A DNA stretch of 64,000 bases from Mesorhizobium shangrilense (GTDB taxonomy: Bacteria > Pseudomonadota > Alphaproteobacteria > Rhizobiales > Rhizobiaceae), in assembly GCF_040537815.1 (NCBI RefSeq), contig NZ_JBEWSZ010000006.1, forward strand, positions 1-64,000. The letters run 5' to 3'. Below are positions 10,330 to 19,295 of the stretch, piece after piece. The position numbers were made by a program, and so were the translations under genes. The notes beneath the pieces were generated by a model that did not search any database, was not told where the DNA came from, and saw only the letters and a program-made list of their open reading frames with translations. Each line of letters starts with the position of its first letter. Positions within the stretch are counted from its first letter, which is position 1.

Positions 10330-11580
10330 ATGACACTGTTGACGGTGATGATCAAGACCTTGTTGGCCGCGCTTTTGCTGCTGACCGCTTTGACGCTGCC
10401 CGGCCACGCGGCGACGTTTTCGATGAAGCGCGGCCTCAATCTCGACCAGTGGACGACATGGGTGGGCGAGGAGCAGTGGAGCGATCCCAAGGCTATCCTG
10501 CCCTACCCGGAATGGCGCAAGTTCCTCAAGGATGAGGACCTCAAGGCGCTCAAGAACGCCGGCTTCGATTTCCTGCGCATGCCGGTCGACCCTTCGCCCT
10601 TCCTGTCCGACAAGACGCTGGCGCTGCGCGACGATCTCTATGCCAGCGTGCTGGATTCGGCGCGGATGATCAACCGCGCCGGGCTGAAGGTGATCGTCGA
10701 CATGCACCTGATCCCGTCTGGCGGCAGTCGCAAGGTCGGCATGGCCGAGGTGATGGACGACCCACGGATCTTCGACGCCTATGTCGAGATGACCAGGAAG
10801 ATGGCGCGCACCCTGGCCGCGGAGGACCCGACGCAAGTGGCCTTCGAGCCGATGAACGAGCCGATCGTCGATTGCGACACCGACGGCACAAACCTCTGGC
10901 CGGAACGCCAGCAGAGACTGTTCGCGGCCGCCCGCTCCTCGGCCACGAAGCTGACCTTGATCCTGACCGGCGCCTGCTACTCCAGTTCGACGGCACTGGC
11001 GAAGATCGACCCCAAGGCAATTCCCGACGACAACGTCATCTGGACCTTCCACTCCTACGATCCGTTCCTGCTCACCCATCAGGGTGCGACCTGGGCCGGC
11101 GATTTCATTCCCTACGTGACCGGCCTGCCCCACCCGCTCAGCGTGGTGCCACGCGCCGAACTCGACGCCACGCTCGACACGATCCGCGCCCGCATGAAGG
11201 CCAAGGCGCCCTGGCTGCGGCAAAGCGGCTTGCTCGCCTATCTCGATGAACAGGTCGCCAGCATGGACAGCCCCGACAAGCTGCTGGCCCTGATGGACGC
11301 GCCGTTCGAGCGCGTCGAGGCCTGGGCCAAGGCCAACGGCATCAAACCGGAAAACATCACGCTGGGCGAATTCGGCATGATCCGCCAGGAATACGGCAAT
11401 CCCTACGTCATGCCCGCCCAGTATCGTGCGGCCTATGTGAAGGACATGATCGCACGCGCCGAAGCGCACGGTTTCTCATGGTCGGTATGGAGCTATGGCG
11501 GCGCCTTCGGCATCGTCGATGCCTTTAACGGCGAGAAGGCCGAGCCGGACGTGATGGAGGCGATCAAGGGACTTCGCTGA
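10330..11580 (+). CDS. Secreted GH5-family glycosidase (endoglucanase-like)
   Basis: Predicted secreted beta-glycanase. The 416-residue product has a signal peptide (about 1-28, ending GHAA) and a TIM-barrel glycoside hydrolase family 5 domain. The acid/base Glu177 is in the EPMNEP motif and the likely nucleophile Glu347 is in ITLGEFG. Trp and His residues expected near the active site appear in VIWTFHSYDPF (about 236-246). Start 10330 is preferred over 10348 because AGGAACC precedes it. Substrate is not readable from sequence; cellulose or a self-made beta-glucan are both possible. It is a single-gene unit divergent from ybgC. Confidence 0.85.
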   Translation: MTLLTVMIKTLLAALLLLTALTLPGHAATFSMKRGLNLDQWTTWVGEEQWSDPKAILPYPEWRKFLKDEDLKALKNAGFDFLRMPVDPSPFLSDKTLALRDDLYASVLDSARMINRAGLKVIVDMHLIPSGGSRKVGMAEVMDDPRIFDAYVEMTRKMARTLAAEDPTQVAFEPMNEPIVDCDTDGTNLWPERQQRLFAAARSSATKLTLILTGACYSSSTALAKIDPKAIPDDNVIWTFHSYDPFLLTHQGATWAGDFIPYVTGLPHPLSVVPRAELDATLDTIRARMKAKAPWLRQSGLLAYLDEQVASMDSPDKLLALMDAPFERVEAWAKANGIKPENITLGEFGMIRQEYGNPYVMPAQYRAAYVKDMIARAEAHGFSWSVWSYGGAFGIVDAFNGEKAEPDVMEAIKGLR

Positions 11581-11604
11581 CGCGCCTTCGTTGGACCGGG
11601 AAGG

Positions 11605-12501
11605 TCAGCCCAGATCGATCGACAGGATCTCAGGGCGCACGCCGAACCGCACCGGCAATGTGCTGAAGCCCAGTCCACCCGAGACGATCAGGTTGCGGCC
11701 TGACTCCACGACATGGCCATAGGCATAACGGTTACCGAAACGGGAAGGCACAATCGGCGAATAGCCGAAGATCCGCACCTGCCCGCCATGGGTATGGCCG
11801 CAGAGGGTCAGCGAAATTCTGGACGACACCTTCGGAAATATATCCGGCTCATGCGCGAGCAGAATGACCGGCGACGTGTCGGTCACCTTGGCCATCGTGC
11901 CATCGAGGTCGTCCAGTCCCTTGACCCTGCTGCGATCCCGGCCGGGCAGCAAGGCCATCTGATCGGCAAGTCCGGCAAGCCAGAGGCCATGACCGTCCTT
12001 TTCGAGGCGCACGACGTCGTTTTCCAGGACGGGGATGCCAAAGCTCTCGAGCGCCGTGCCCCCCACTGTCGGTCCTGCACCCGCCTGCTGTGCTACAGGG
12101 TCCTCCCACCAATCATGGTTGCCCAGGACCGACCAGACACCGAGCGGCGCCTTGAGACCGGACAGGGCCGAGGCCCACTCGGATGCCGCCACCGGCTCCG
12201 CCATCAAGCGCATGCCGGCGATGTAGTCGCCAAGCAGGACGATCACGTCCGGCTGCAACGCGTTCGCCTGTTCGGCAAGGAAAGCAATTCGCTCGGGCGA
12301 CATCCACGGCCGGCAGGCATGGATGTCGGCAAGTGCCACGACACGCAGCCGCAATCCGGCCGGCCAGTTTGGCGGCGTCAACGCATAGCGCTTCACATGG
12401 GTCAGCAACATCGGCTCGATGCCGACAGCATAGGTGCTGAATGAGGCGACGGAAAGCAATGACCCGCTGATAAAGCGCAGGAACCCGCGTCTGGTCATCA
12501 T
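11605..12501 (-). CDS. Tat-exported metallophosphoesterase (YaeI/YkuE-like)
   Basis: Calcineurin-type phosphoesterase, 298 residues. The N terminus has a twin-arginine motif RRGFLRF followed by a hydrophobic stretch, suggesting Tat export or membrane anchoring. The metal-binding motifs appear in order: D59-x-H61 (ADIHAC), GD at 91-92, GNHD at 127-130 and GHTHGGQV near 235. This set is typical of the group that includes E. coli YaeI, which acts on lipid A precursors such as UDP-diacylglucosamine; the exact substrate is not established here. Convergent with the glycosidase gene. Confidence 0.85.
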   Translation of the reverse strand: MMTRRGFLRFISGSLLSVASFSTYAVGIEPMLLTHVKRYALTPPNWPAGLRLRVVALADIHACRPWMSPERIAFLAEQANALQPDVIVLLGDYIAGMRLMAEPVAASEWASALSGLKAPLGVWSVLGNHDWWEDPVAQQAGAGPTVGGTALESFGIPVLENDVVRLEKDGHGLWLAGLADQMALLPGRDRSRVKGLDDLDGTMAKVTDTSPVILLAHEPDIFPKVSSRISLTLCGHTHGGQVRIFGYSPIVPSRFGNRYAYGHVVESGRNLIVSGGLGFSTLPVRFGVRPEILSIDLG

Positions 12502-12653
12502 GGCTCGGCCCCCGCCCCAATCGGGGCCAATGCCCCGACAATGAGCACCGTTAAAACCGACGAATGCGCCAGCAAACCGGCGGGGATTGGGAGATTTTGC
12601 GCAGGCTCCTCACCGAGGCTCCCGCCGGATGGACCGCTCGACCAGTCGCTCGG

Positions 12654-13691
12654 TTATTCTTCCTGGAACAGGTTGATCTGCTGTTGCGCCAGATCCTTCG
12701 GCGCGTCGAGCCCGAGGTGACGCCAGGCATTGGCCGTCAGCACGCGTCCACGCGGCGTGCGCTGGATGAACCCCTGCTGGATCAGATAGGGCTCGATGAT
12801 GTCCTCGATGGCGTCACGCGGCTCCGACAGGCCGGCGGCGATGGTCTCGATACCGACAGGGCCGCCGCCAAAGTTGCGGGCGATCATCGACAGATAGCGG
12901 CGGTCGAGCGAGTCGAGGCCGAGCGCGTCGACTTCGAGCCGGGTCAGCGCCTCGTCGGCGACCTGCCGGTTGACATGACCATCGCCGGCGACAGAGGCGA
13001 AATCGCGCACGCGACGCAGGAGCCGCCCGGCGATGCGCGGCGTGCCGCGCGCGCGCCGCGCGATTTCCAGCGCGCCGTCGTCGCCGAGCGGCATCTGCAG
13101 GATGCTGGCGCCGCGCCGTACGATCTGCTCCAGTTCCTCGACCGTGTAGAAATTGAGCCGCACCGGGATGCCGAAACGGTCGCGCAACGGATTTGTGAGC
13201 AAGCCAAGCCGCGTGGTGGCGGCAACAAGCGTGAAGCGGGCAAGGTCGATCTTGACCGAGCGCGCCGCCGGCCCCTCGCCGATGATCAGGTCGAGCTGAA
13301 AATCCTCCATTGCCGGGTAGAGGATTTCCTCGACCGCCGGACTGAGCCGGTGGATTTCATCGATGAACAGCACGTCGCCTTCTTCGAGGTTGGTCAGCAG
13401 CGCAGCGAGATCGCCGGCCTTGGCGATGACCGGCCCGGAGGTCGAGCGGAAATTGACGCCGAGCTCGCGCGCCATGATCTGCGCCAGCGTGGTCTTGCCG
13501 AGGCCGGGCGGCCCGACGAACAGCACATGGTCGAGCGCCTCGTTGCGGCCCTTGGCGGCCTCGATGAACACCTTGAGATTGGCCCGCACCGCCGCCTGGC
13601 CGACAAAATCGGCGAGCGTCTGCGGGCGCAAGGTCTGGTCGGCGTCCTCGCCGCGTTTCTCGGGAGCAATCAGACGGGGCGAAAGGCTCAT
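12654..13691 (-). CDS. ruvB: Holliday junction branch migration helicase RuvB
   Basis: AAA+ motor of the RuvABC resolvasome, 345 residues. Walker A GPPGLGKT (60-67), Walker B FIDEIH (109-114), sensor I VAATTRLG region, and a C-terminal winged helix with [16 protein letters not shown]. It lies 43 bases after ruvA in the usual order. Length is standard. Confidence 0.98.
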   Translation of the reverse strand: MSLSPRLIAPEKRGEDADQTLRPQTLADFVGQAAVRANLKVFIEAAKGRNEALDHVLFVGPPGLGKTTLAQIMARELGVNFRSTSGPVIAKAGDLAALLTNLEEGDVLFIDEIHRLSPAVEEILYPAMEDFQLDLIIGEGPAARSVKIDLARFTLVAATTRLGLLTNPLRDRFGIPVRLNFYTVEELEQIVRRGASILQMPLGDDGALEIARRARGTPRIAGRLLRRVRDFASVAGDGHVNRQVADEALTRLEVDALGLDSLDRRYLSMIARNFGGGPVGIETIAAGLSEPRDAIEDIIEPYLIQQGFIQRTPRGRVLTANAWRHLGLDAPKDLAQQQINLFQEE

Positions 13692-13734
13692 GCCGCCTTC
13701 CTTGCATACGGCAGGGAGCGGAACAAGCGACGGC

Positions 13735-14352
13735 TCACCGCGCCAGTTCCTTCAGGCCGAAACGGATCAGCTTCGATGCATCCGCATCTTCGCCGGCCGT
13801 CTTCAATGCTGCCGCCACCGCATTGGCGGCGGTGTCGCGCGAATAGCCGAGATTGACCAGCGCCGAGACGGCATCGGCGATCGGCGCCGGCGCCACGCCC
13901 TCGCCCAGTTCCTGCTTCAGGCCGATGGTGCCGGAGGCGGTGCCTGCATAGGCCGGCGCCTTGTTCTTCAGTTCAGTGACGATGCGCTCGGCCACCTTCT
14001 TGCCGACGCCGGGTGCCCGGCTGACCATGGCGATGTCGCGCAGCGCAATGGCATTGGCGAGATCAGCTGGCGCCAGCGTCGACAGCATGGCCAATGCCAC
14101 TTTGGCGCCGACGCCCTGCACGGTCATCAACAGCCGGAACCACTCCCGCTCCAGCGCCGACTGGAAACCGTAGAGCCGCAGCATGTCCTCGCGCACATAG
14201 GTTTCGATGAACAGCACCACCGCCTCGCCGGGACCGTGCAGCGACGCCAGCGTACGCGCCGAGCAATAGGCGACATAGCCGACGCCATGCACATCGACGA
14301 TGCAGTGGTCCTCGTCGATCTCGTCCAGCGTGCCCTTGAGTTTGCCGATCAT
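13735..14352 (-). CDS. ruvA: Holliday junction branch migration protein RuvA
   Basis: Tetrameric DNA-binding subunit that loads RuvB on four-way junctions; 205 residues. It begins MIGKLKG, has an OB-fold N domain, two helix-hairpin-helix motifs ([17 protein letters not shown] and [14 protein letters not shown] regions), and a C-terminal RuvB-interacting domain. The upstream frame is open 14 codons, but 14352 is the family start. Only 10 bases separate it from the vapC stop upstream, so its expression may depend on the toxin-antitoxin promoter or on read-through from ruvC. Confidence 0.97.
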   Translation of the reverse strand: MIGKLKGTLDEIDEDHCIVDVHGVGYVAYCSARTLASLHGPGEAVVLFIETYVREDMLRLYGFQSALEREWFRLLMTVQGVGAKVALAMLSTLAPADLANAIALRDIAMVSRAPGVGKKVAERIVTELKNKAPAYAGTASGTIGLKQELGEGVAPAPIADAVSALVNLGYSRDTAANAVAAALKTAGEDADASKLIRFGLKELAR

Positions 14353-14362
14353 GCGCCAGCTT

Positions 14363-14782
14363 TCATGGATGGGATTCCGGAGAGATGATCTCAAGGTCCG
14401 GGAAGTAACTACGATACCGAGCGGCGTCGCGGGTCAACAAACGATGCCCGGCAACGGTCGCATGAGCACCGATAAAGAAATCGGGCAAGGTTCTTTCCCG
14501 AACACCACCGGCCCGGCGATAGCGGGAATGCGTGACGCCTGCAAGGAATGCGGCGTCCCAAGGTACAAGTTCGCGATCCATCTCCAGCATATCGACTGCT
14601 TTTCGCAACGCCGTCTCCGTCGCGATCAGCGGCGCCAACTCAGACCAGACGATGGTATTGACCACCAACGCTCCGTCGCGGCGGCAAACGGTAATTGCAG
14701 ACGCTGACCATTTTGTCAGCGGTCCGGTCGGTCCCCAGACGTCGAGGAGGACATTCGTGTCAATCAACGTCGAGATCTTCAC
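14363..14782 (-). CDS. vapC: PIN-domain toxin, VapC family
   Basis: Predicted single-strand RNase toxin of a type II toxin-antitoxin pair, 139 residues. Acidic residues expected of the PIN active site are visible: Asp8 in LIDTNVLLD, Glu48 in IVWSELA, and a C-terminal [10 protein letters not shown] segment with another Asp. The gene overlaps the end of the antitoxin gene by 23 bases, as in typical VapBC operons. It ends 10 bases before ruvA, wedged between ruvC and ruvA. All key acidic positions are present, so it is probably active. Confidence 0.88.
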   Translation of the reverse strand: MKISTLIDTNVLLDVWGPTGPLTKWSASAITVCRRDGALVVNTIVWSELAPLIATETALRKAVDMLEMDRELVPWDAAFLAGVTHSRYRRAGGVRERTLPDFFIGAHATVAGHRLLTRDAARYRSYFPDLEIISPESHP

Positions 14783-15029
14783 GCGGGCCCCTCAACCACT
14801 CCATGTACTGATCGGTGGTCATGCCTCCCAGATCCAATGTCCCCTCCATTCGGTCAAGGACATCGTTGAACCTGCGCAATTTCTCCTCCTCAGAGAGGTT
14901 CTCGTTGACGGCAATCAGTTGAACGCCCCCGTTGGTGGCCACGAATTCCACCTCGGAACCCGGGCCGATGCCCAAGTGATCCCTTATCGGTTTGGGGATT
15001 GTGACTTGCCCCTTGGTGGTGACGCGCAT
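14760..15029 (-). CDS. vapB: AbrB/MazE-type antitoxin (VapB)
   Basis: Antitoxin partner of the adjacent PIN toxin, 89 residues. The N-terminal swapped-hairpin AbrB DNA-binding domain is clear (MRVTTKGQVTIPKPIRDHLG, then GSEVEFV). The C-terminal tail (about 50-89) is acidic and would bind and block the toxin. A perfect 9-bp inverted repeat abuts its start codon, a probable autoregulatory operator. It starts 56 bases after the ruvC stop. Confidence 0.88.
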   Translation of the reverse strand: MRVTTKGQVTIPKPIRDHLGIGPGSEVEFVATNGGVQLIAVNENLSEEEKLRRFNDVLDRMEGTLDLGGMTTDQYMEWLRGPREDLDVD

Positions 15030-15052
15030 GGTAATACCTCGTGGGTATTACC
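15030..15052 (-). promoter_or_regulatory. Perfect palindrome at vapB start, probable operator
   Basis: Arms GGTAATACC (15030-15038) and GGTATTACC (15044-15052) are exact inverse complements around a 5-base spacer. The repeat touches the vapB start codon and contains its GAGG ribosome site, so a bound VapBC complex could block both transcription and translation start. Confidence 0.75.
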
Positions 15053-15077
15053 TATCTCAGGAAAGAGAACAAGTCAA
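15046..15077 (-). promoter_or_regulatory. Candidate vapBC promoter
   Basis: On the minus strand a TTGACT hexamer (15072-15077) is followed by 17-19 bases and then TAGGTAAT, a possible -10 region that merges with the palindromic operator. The -35 matches well and the -10 is weak. It lies inside the ruvC-vapB gap. Confidence 0.4.
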
Positions 15078-15085
15078 GAACATCG

Positions 15086-15595
15086 CTAGCCGGCAAGCGC
15101 CATCCGGTAGGCGACGCTCTGCCGATGATGCGCGTGGCAGATGGCGATCGCCAGAGCGTCGGCGGCATGTTCGGTATCGAAGGTCGCCTTCGGTAGCAGC
15201 ACCTTCACCATCATGTGGATCTGCTTCTTGTCGCCGTGGCCGACGCCGATCACCGCCTTTTTGACGGCATTGGGGGCATATTCGGCGACGACCAGGCCCG
15301 CGCGCGCCGGCACCAGCATGGCAATGCCGCGCGCCTGGCCAAGCTTCAGCGTCGCCACCGCATCCTTGTTGACGAAGGTCTGTTCGACGGCCGCCTCGTG
15401 CGGCATGGCAGCATGCACGACCTCGGCGAGCCCATCATGCAACTGGCAAAGGCGTGTCGCCAGCGCCGCCTTGTCTTCGGAACGCACGGTTCCGGAGGCA
15501 ACGAAGCGCAGCGAATTGCCGAGGCTCTCGACAATGCCCCAGCCGGTGCGCCTGAGCCCCGGATCGATACCTATGATGCGAATCGCTTCCGCCAT
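15086..15595 (-). CDS. ruvC: Holliday junction endonuclease RuvC
   Basis: Dimeric resolvase that cleaves Holliday junctions bound by RuvAB; 169 residues. The first catalytic Asp is Asp11 in [36 protein letters not shown] and the C-terminal [17 protein letters not shown] block, carrying the remaining acidic residues, are intact. It is separated from ruvA by the vapBC pair. Confidence 0.98.
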   Translation of the reverse strand: MAEAIRIIGIDPGLRRTGWGIVESLGNSLRFVASGTVRSEDKAALATRLCQLHDGLAEVVHAAMPHEAAVEQTFVNKDAVATLKLGQARGIAMLVPARAGLVVAEYAPNAVKKAVIGVGHGDKKQIHMMVKVLLPKATFDTEHAADALAIAICHAHHRQSVAYRMALAG

Positions 15596-15669
15596 CTGCC
15601 AACTTTACCTCCGGTGGGAAGCGATGCCAGCGAAATGTGAACAAACCGGAAACGAAGAGGCGATTGAGC

Positions 15670-16200
15670 TCAGCCGCGGCCGAAAGCGGTGTTCAAAAGC
15701 GTGATCTGGTCGGAGACGGGGTTGCTGCGGCGGGCCGCGAACGACGCATCGACCAGGGCGCCGCCGTAGATTTCCTCATCCATGCGGCGCACCAGCGCCT
15801 GCAGGCGCAGCGAGCGGGTGACGAGGTCGAGAAAATCCTCGGGCAGTTCGGCCCAGCCAGCCGCTTCATCATGGGCGGAAGCGGTATCGAGGCGGACCTT
15901 GGACTTTTCGGAAGCAACCTGATCGCGCGTCATCTCGCCGGAGTTCGCCGCACGCTGCAACAAAAGCCAGGACGCGACCTGCATCAGCCTGGTGGTCAGC
16001 CGCATCGATTCGGCGGCATAGAGTGTCGCCGCCAGCCTGGACAGTTTCTTCGCCTCGGCCCGGCCCTTGCCGTCGAGATATTCGGCAGCCTGTTCGACCA
16101 GGCCCATACCTTCCTGGTAAAGGGGCTTGAAGGATTGGGAAAAGACACGGCGTTCCGCCAGCTTGACGGTGTTCGCGCTTGCCTTCGAAGGCTCGTTCAT
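15670..16200 (-). CDS. RcdA-like protease adaptor (DUF1465)
   Basis: Alpha-helical protein of 176 residues in the DUF1465 family. The founding member, Caulobacter RcdA, helps deliver the cell-cycle regulator CtrA to ClpXP. Recognisable features are the FSQSFKPLYQEGMGLVEQAA start, the LYAAESMRLTTRLMQVASWLL helix, and the QLRDEI-type helix, here LVRRMDEEIYGG. Start is the ATG at 16200; a TTG lies directly before it. A role in CtrA turnover here is inferred from the family. Confidence 0.8.
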   Translation of the reverse strand: MNEPSKASANTVKLAERRVFSQSFKPLYQEGMGLVEQAAEYLDGKGRAEAKKLSRLAATLYAAESMRLTTRLMQVASWLLLQRAANSGEMTRDQVASEKSKVRLDTASAHDEAAGWAELPEDFLDLVTRSLRLQALVRRMDEEIYGGALVDASFAARRSNPVSDQITLLNTAFGRG

Positions 16201-16203
16201 CAA

Positions 16204-16575
16204 TACGCCCCTGCACTTCCAACAGCTGGCTGGTCAGGCTTCATTGCCGTCGCGCCCAGCACCCTATACGACTGAAGCATTGAAAATGCGCCTCGTAGTT
16301 GGCGAAGGCAAGCACATGTTTAACAAACGGTTAACGGCGGGGAAACAGTCGGAAACCAGACAAAAAAAGAGCCGCGGGTAAGGCGGCTCTCAGGAGTTTA
16401 ACAGGGAGGCGTCAAACAAAGTGGCTCCAACCACTCGGTAAGAATCCAGATCACTGGATGGGTATAGTAAACGCTTGTAAAGCTTAATGAACCCTTAAGG
16501 GCGCCAACATTTTTTGATGAAACGGCACCTGGCTGTACCGGAACAGCACACCCATCGCTTCCCCGGGACCCTGCG
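16204..16575. other. Intergenic region with one terminator
   Basis: About 370 bases between the RcdA-like gene and the next minus-strand membrane gene. No gene is supported. It contains a clear minus-strand terminator (16362-16390) and presumably the promoter of the RcdA-like gene. Confidence 0.5.
16362..16390 (-). terminator. Intrinsic terminator
   Basis: Arms AGAGCCGC (16368-16375) and GCGGCTCT (16383-16390) with a 7-base loop, followed on the minus strand by seven consecutive T. It ends transcription of the small membrane protein gene at 16576-16953. Confidence 0.85.
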
Positions 16576-16953
16576 TCAGTTCTTCCAGATCGCCGGCAAT
16601 GCGATGAAGGCAAACAGCAGCATCCCCGCGTAGAAGGCCATCGACGATATGCCCAGCACCGGTTCGATGGCCGGGTGGCCGGCAAGCATGACGTACAGCC
16701 CGATCATGAGCCCGATGCCGCTGATTGCCGTCAGCCAGAAATGGACAACGGCAAGCGTCTTTTGCGCCACAGCCGGAAACAGGTGGTAGAAGAAGGCGAA
16801 CACCGCCGACATCAGCCACCCCGCCACCATCGTGTGGGCGTGGGTTGGCATCTGGCCATGGTCCGCGCTGATCGCCATGTGCAGGCCGAGCGCCATCCCG
16901 CACAGCGAATAGATGATGGCCAGCGTGAAGAAATTCCTAGCTACCCCTTGCAT
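16576..16953 (-). CDS. Small four-helix membrane protein, cytochrome oxidase subunit I-like
   Basis: The 125-residue product is almost wholly hydrophobic, with four predicted membrane helices. It contains HGQMPTHAHTMVAGWLMSAVF followed by YHLFP, resembling the haem-ligand helices of the heme-copper oxidase/NorB superfamily (CcoN-like), with His residues placed for metal or haem binding. It is far too short to be a complete oxidase. Start 16953 is chosen for a GGGGGA ribosome site and because upstream codons are not membrane-like. Function is unknown. Confidence 0.65.
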   Translation of the reverse strand: MQGVARNFFTLAIIYSLCGMALGLHMAISADHGQMPTHAHTMVAGWLMSAVFAFFYHLFPAVAQKTLAVVHFWLTAISGIGLMIGLYVMLAGHPAIEPVLGISSMAFYAGMLLFAFIALPAIWKN

Positions 16954-17302
16954 CGTATGGTCCCCCGAATTGCCTTTTCCCGCTCTGGGAATGGGTTGAA
17001 CAGGGCGGTCGTTCCGCCACCGGGTCTCCGGCACCGGCGCACTAGCATCGGCCATGTTTCTGCATGATGACGCCCCGCGCCCGGCCTCGCCCGGTGTTGT
17101 TACATTAGCAGAGAACAACACAACGCACTGAGGCAATCGTCGACCTGAATATCGATCCGAAGCTGCGGTGCAGGCCGAAACAAATCCGGCTTGCGCGCGA
17201 CATCGTTCCGAAACGGGAGTCGCGCAAAAGCCAATTCATCGAAAGTGAGGACGAGCAAAGTCCTGCACTCTTCGCGATCATGGGCAACATTCGGGGAAAT
17301 CC
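16954..17302. other. Divergent intergenic region
   Basis: About 350 bases between two divergent membrane-protein genes with no supported gene. It carries a 7-bp inverted repeat, GTGTTGT at 17094-17100 and ACAACAC at 17115-17121, a possible binding site. Promoters for both neighbours should lie here. Confidence 0.4.
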
Positions 17303-17854
17303 ATGGACTGGTATTCCATCGTCAAACTCCTGCACGTCGTTTCGGCCACCGTCTGGGTGGGCGGCGGATTCACGCTGATGCTGCTGGCATTCCTCGCCGA
17401 TCGCGCGGGCGATCTGCCGGGAACGCTTCAGGCGATGCGCGCCACCGGTGAGCTCGGCGGCAAGCTGTTTGCGCCACTGTCGATTCTGACCCTCGCCTTC
17501 GGCCTGGTCATGTGCTGGTTCTGGGTCGGTTTTTCCGAGCTGTGGATCATCATCGGTCTTGCCGGCTACTTCACCACCTTCTGCGTCGGCATGTTCATCT
17601 TCAAGCCGACAGCCGAAAAGATGGCTGAGATGATCGACAGGGACGGCGTGACGCCGGGAGCCCTTGCCCATGGCCAGCGCATTCTCACCGCCGCGCGCTT
17701 CGACTATGCGGTGATGCTGGTGATCATCGCCGACATGGTGCTGAAGCCAACGCTGCACGACATCGCCATCCTTGCCGCCATGCTGATGATCCTGGCGATC
17801 GGCCTCGCTCTGTCTCTCGGCGGCGCACGGCGACTGACGCCGCGCGTCGCCTGA
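17303..17854 (+). CDS. DUF2269 family integral membrane protein
   Basis: 183-residue protein with four or five predicted membrane helices, starting MDWYSIVKLLHVVSATVWVGG. The HVVSATVWVGGGF start and a later ADMVLKPT segment are typical of DUF2269 proteins, whose biochemical role is not established. A conserved His sits in the first helix. It converges with the disrupted TauE-type gene, with only 4 bases between stops. Confidence 0.75.
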   Translation: MDWYSIVKLLHVVSATVWVGGGFTLMLLAFLADRAGDLPGTLQAMRATGELGGKLFAPLSILTLAFGLVMCWFWVGFSELWIIIGLAGYFTTFCVGMFIFKPTAEKMAEMIDRDGVTPGALAHGQRILTAARFDYAVMLVIIADMVLKPTLHDIAILAAMLMILAIGLALSLGGARRLTPRVA

Positions 17855-17858
17855 TCGC

Positions 17859-18622
17859 CTACATCAGGCCAGCGATCCCGTCCCACAGCAGCTTCACCGC
17901 CACGACCGCCACCGTCGCATAGGTGAACGGGTAGAAGATTTCCGGCCGCATGGGCCGCACCAGCCAAGCGTCGGCAATGGTCGAGAGCGGCGCCAGCGGC
18001 ATCAGCACCGCTGAAGCCGTCAGGTTGGCGGTGTCGAACTGGCCGAGCGCGAAATAGGGGATGAGCTTCAGCGCGTTGGTGGCGGCAAAGAAGATCGCGG
18101 CGGTCCAGACAGCACCTTCGGGTCGAGCCGGATCGGCAGCGCGTAGACCTGGAAGGGTGGGCCGCCGACATGGGCGACGAAGCTGGTGAAGCCGGCGACC
18201 GTGCCCCAGGCCGCCGCGGCCACCCGGTTGGGCTTGGCCGCGTGATCGGAGCCGTGGCGGAACTGCAGGTAAAGCCAGCGCAACACGAAGATGATGGCGA
18301 CCGCGCCGACGATCAGCCGCACCGCTTCTTCCGTGACCAGTGCCGCCGTCAGCCAGCCAAGGCCGATGCCGATGACGGCGCCGGGCATCATGTCGACCAG
18401 CATCCTGCGGTCGCTCCACCATGTCCACACCGAGACGATGTCCATCAGGCAAAGGATCGGCAGCAGGATGGCGGCTGCCTGCACCGGCGGTATGGTCAAG
18501 GCCATCAACGGCACGCCGACAAATCCGACCGCGCCGCCAAAGCCGCCTTTCGACAAGCCAACGAGAATGACCGCCGGAATGGCCGCGGCATAGAACCACG
18601 GATCGGCGAGCAGACCTGTCAT
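17859..18622 (-). pseudogene. TauE/SafE sulfite-exporter family gene, frameshifted
   Basis: The first part (18622 down to about 18105) encodes a TauE/SafE permease N terminus: GLSKGGFGGAVGFVGVPLMAL, LPILCLMDIVSVWTWW, then a second half starting with HVGGPPFQVYALPIRLDPKVL. At that point the frame is lost. The matching C terminus (WTAAIFFAATNALKLIPYFALG, then two more helices, ending at 17859) continues in another frame. The total of 764 bases is one short of a whole number of codons, so a single missing base near 18103-18110 explains it. Either a real recent mutation or a sequencing error. Confidence 0.8.
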
Positions 18623-18710
18623 GGAAAGAGAAGGGCTGGAGGGAAGCGTATCCACGCCTGAATACCCCAGAAGCCGCGATGCCGCGACTGCAAATGTCAG
18701 CGGGGGACTG

Positions 18711-19163
18711 TCACATATCCAGGACGGGGGCGAGCGGCGGCGGTCGTCGCCGGATCGGCTGCGCCTTGATGATGGCGGTGCTGGTCTCGGCCTTGTCGGC
18801 GATGCGGTCGAGGATGCCGTCGAGGTCGCCGATGGAGCGCACGAACAACCGGGCGACGAAGCAGTCATCACCCGTCACCTTGTCGCATTCGCCGAATTCG
18901 GGGATCTCCTCGATCAGCTTCTGGACGATATGCAGCTTGCCCGGCAAGGGCCGGATGCGAACGATCGCCTGCAGCGTATAGCCGAGAGCCTGCGGATCGA
19001 TGTCGATGGTGAAGGCCCTGATGACGCCGCGCTCCTCGAGGCGCCGAAGCCGTTCCGAGACACTTGGTGACGACAGCCCAACCTGGGCCGCAAGATCCTT
19101 GAGCGAGGTTCGCGAATCCTTGAGCAGGATATCGAGCAGCTTTCTGTCCGGACCATCGAGCAT
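18711..19163 (-). CDS. AsnC/Lrp-family transcriptional regulator
   Basis: Feast/famine regulator of about 150 residues. The N-terminal helix-turn-helix is clear (LDILLKDSRTSLKDLAAQVGLSSPSVSERLRRLEERGVI), followed by a RAM ligand-binding domain with AIVRIRPLPGKL and GDDCFVARLFVRS. Start 19163 (ATG) is chosen because GGA lies about 8 bases upstream; a GTG at 19175 is the alternative. It is divergent from an EamA-type exporter gene with an AT-rich palindrome between, so it probably controls amino-acid or metabolite export by that neighbour (inference). Confidence 0.88.
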   Translation of the reverse strand: MLDGPDRKLLDILLKDSRTSLKDLAAQVGLSSPSVSERLRRLEERGVIRAFTIDIDPQALGYTLQAIVRIRPLPGKLHIVQKLIEEIPEFGECDKVTGDDCFVARLFVRSIGDLDGILDRIADKAETSTAIIKAQPIRRRPPPLAPVLDM

Positions 19164-19190
19164 TTTACATTCCACAGAAGATAGCAGTTA

Positions 19191-19209
19191 TACCTTATAT
19201 AATTAGGTA
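19191..19209. promoter_or_regulatory. AT-rich imperfect palindrome, candidate Lrp/AsnC site
   Basis: Arms TACCT (19191-19195) and AGGTA (19205-19209) flank an AT-rich core with further partial symmetry about base 19200. The site lies between the divergent regulator (start 19163) and exporter (start 19296). Size and AT-rich centre fit Lrp-family binding sites. Confidence 0.45.
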
Positions 19210-19295
19210 CAATCTTGATATCACCTTGCCAGAATTATGGGAAGCGCCAACCGCACATGAGATTATCAGGGCTCCGGCAGCTTCAGGAGCATCCC

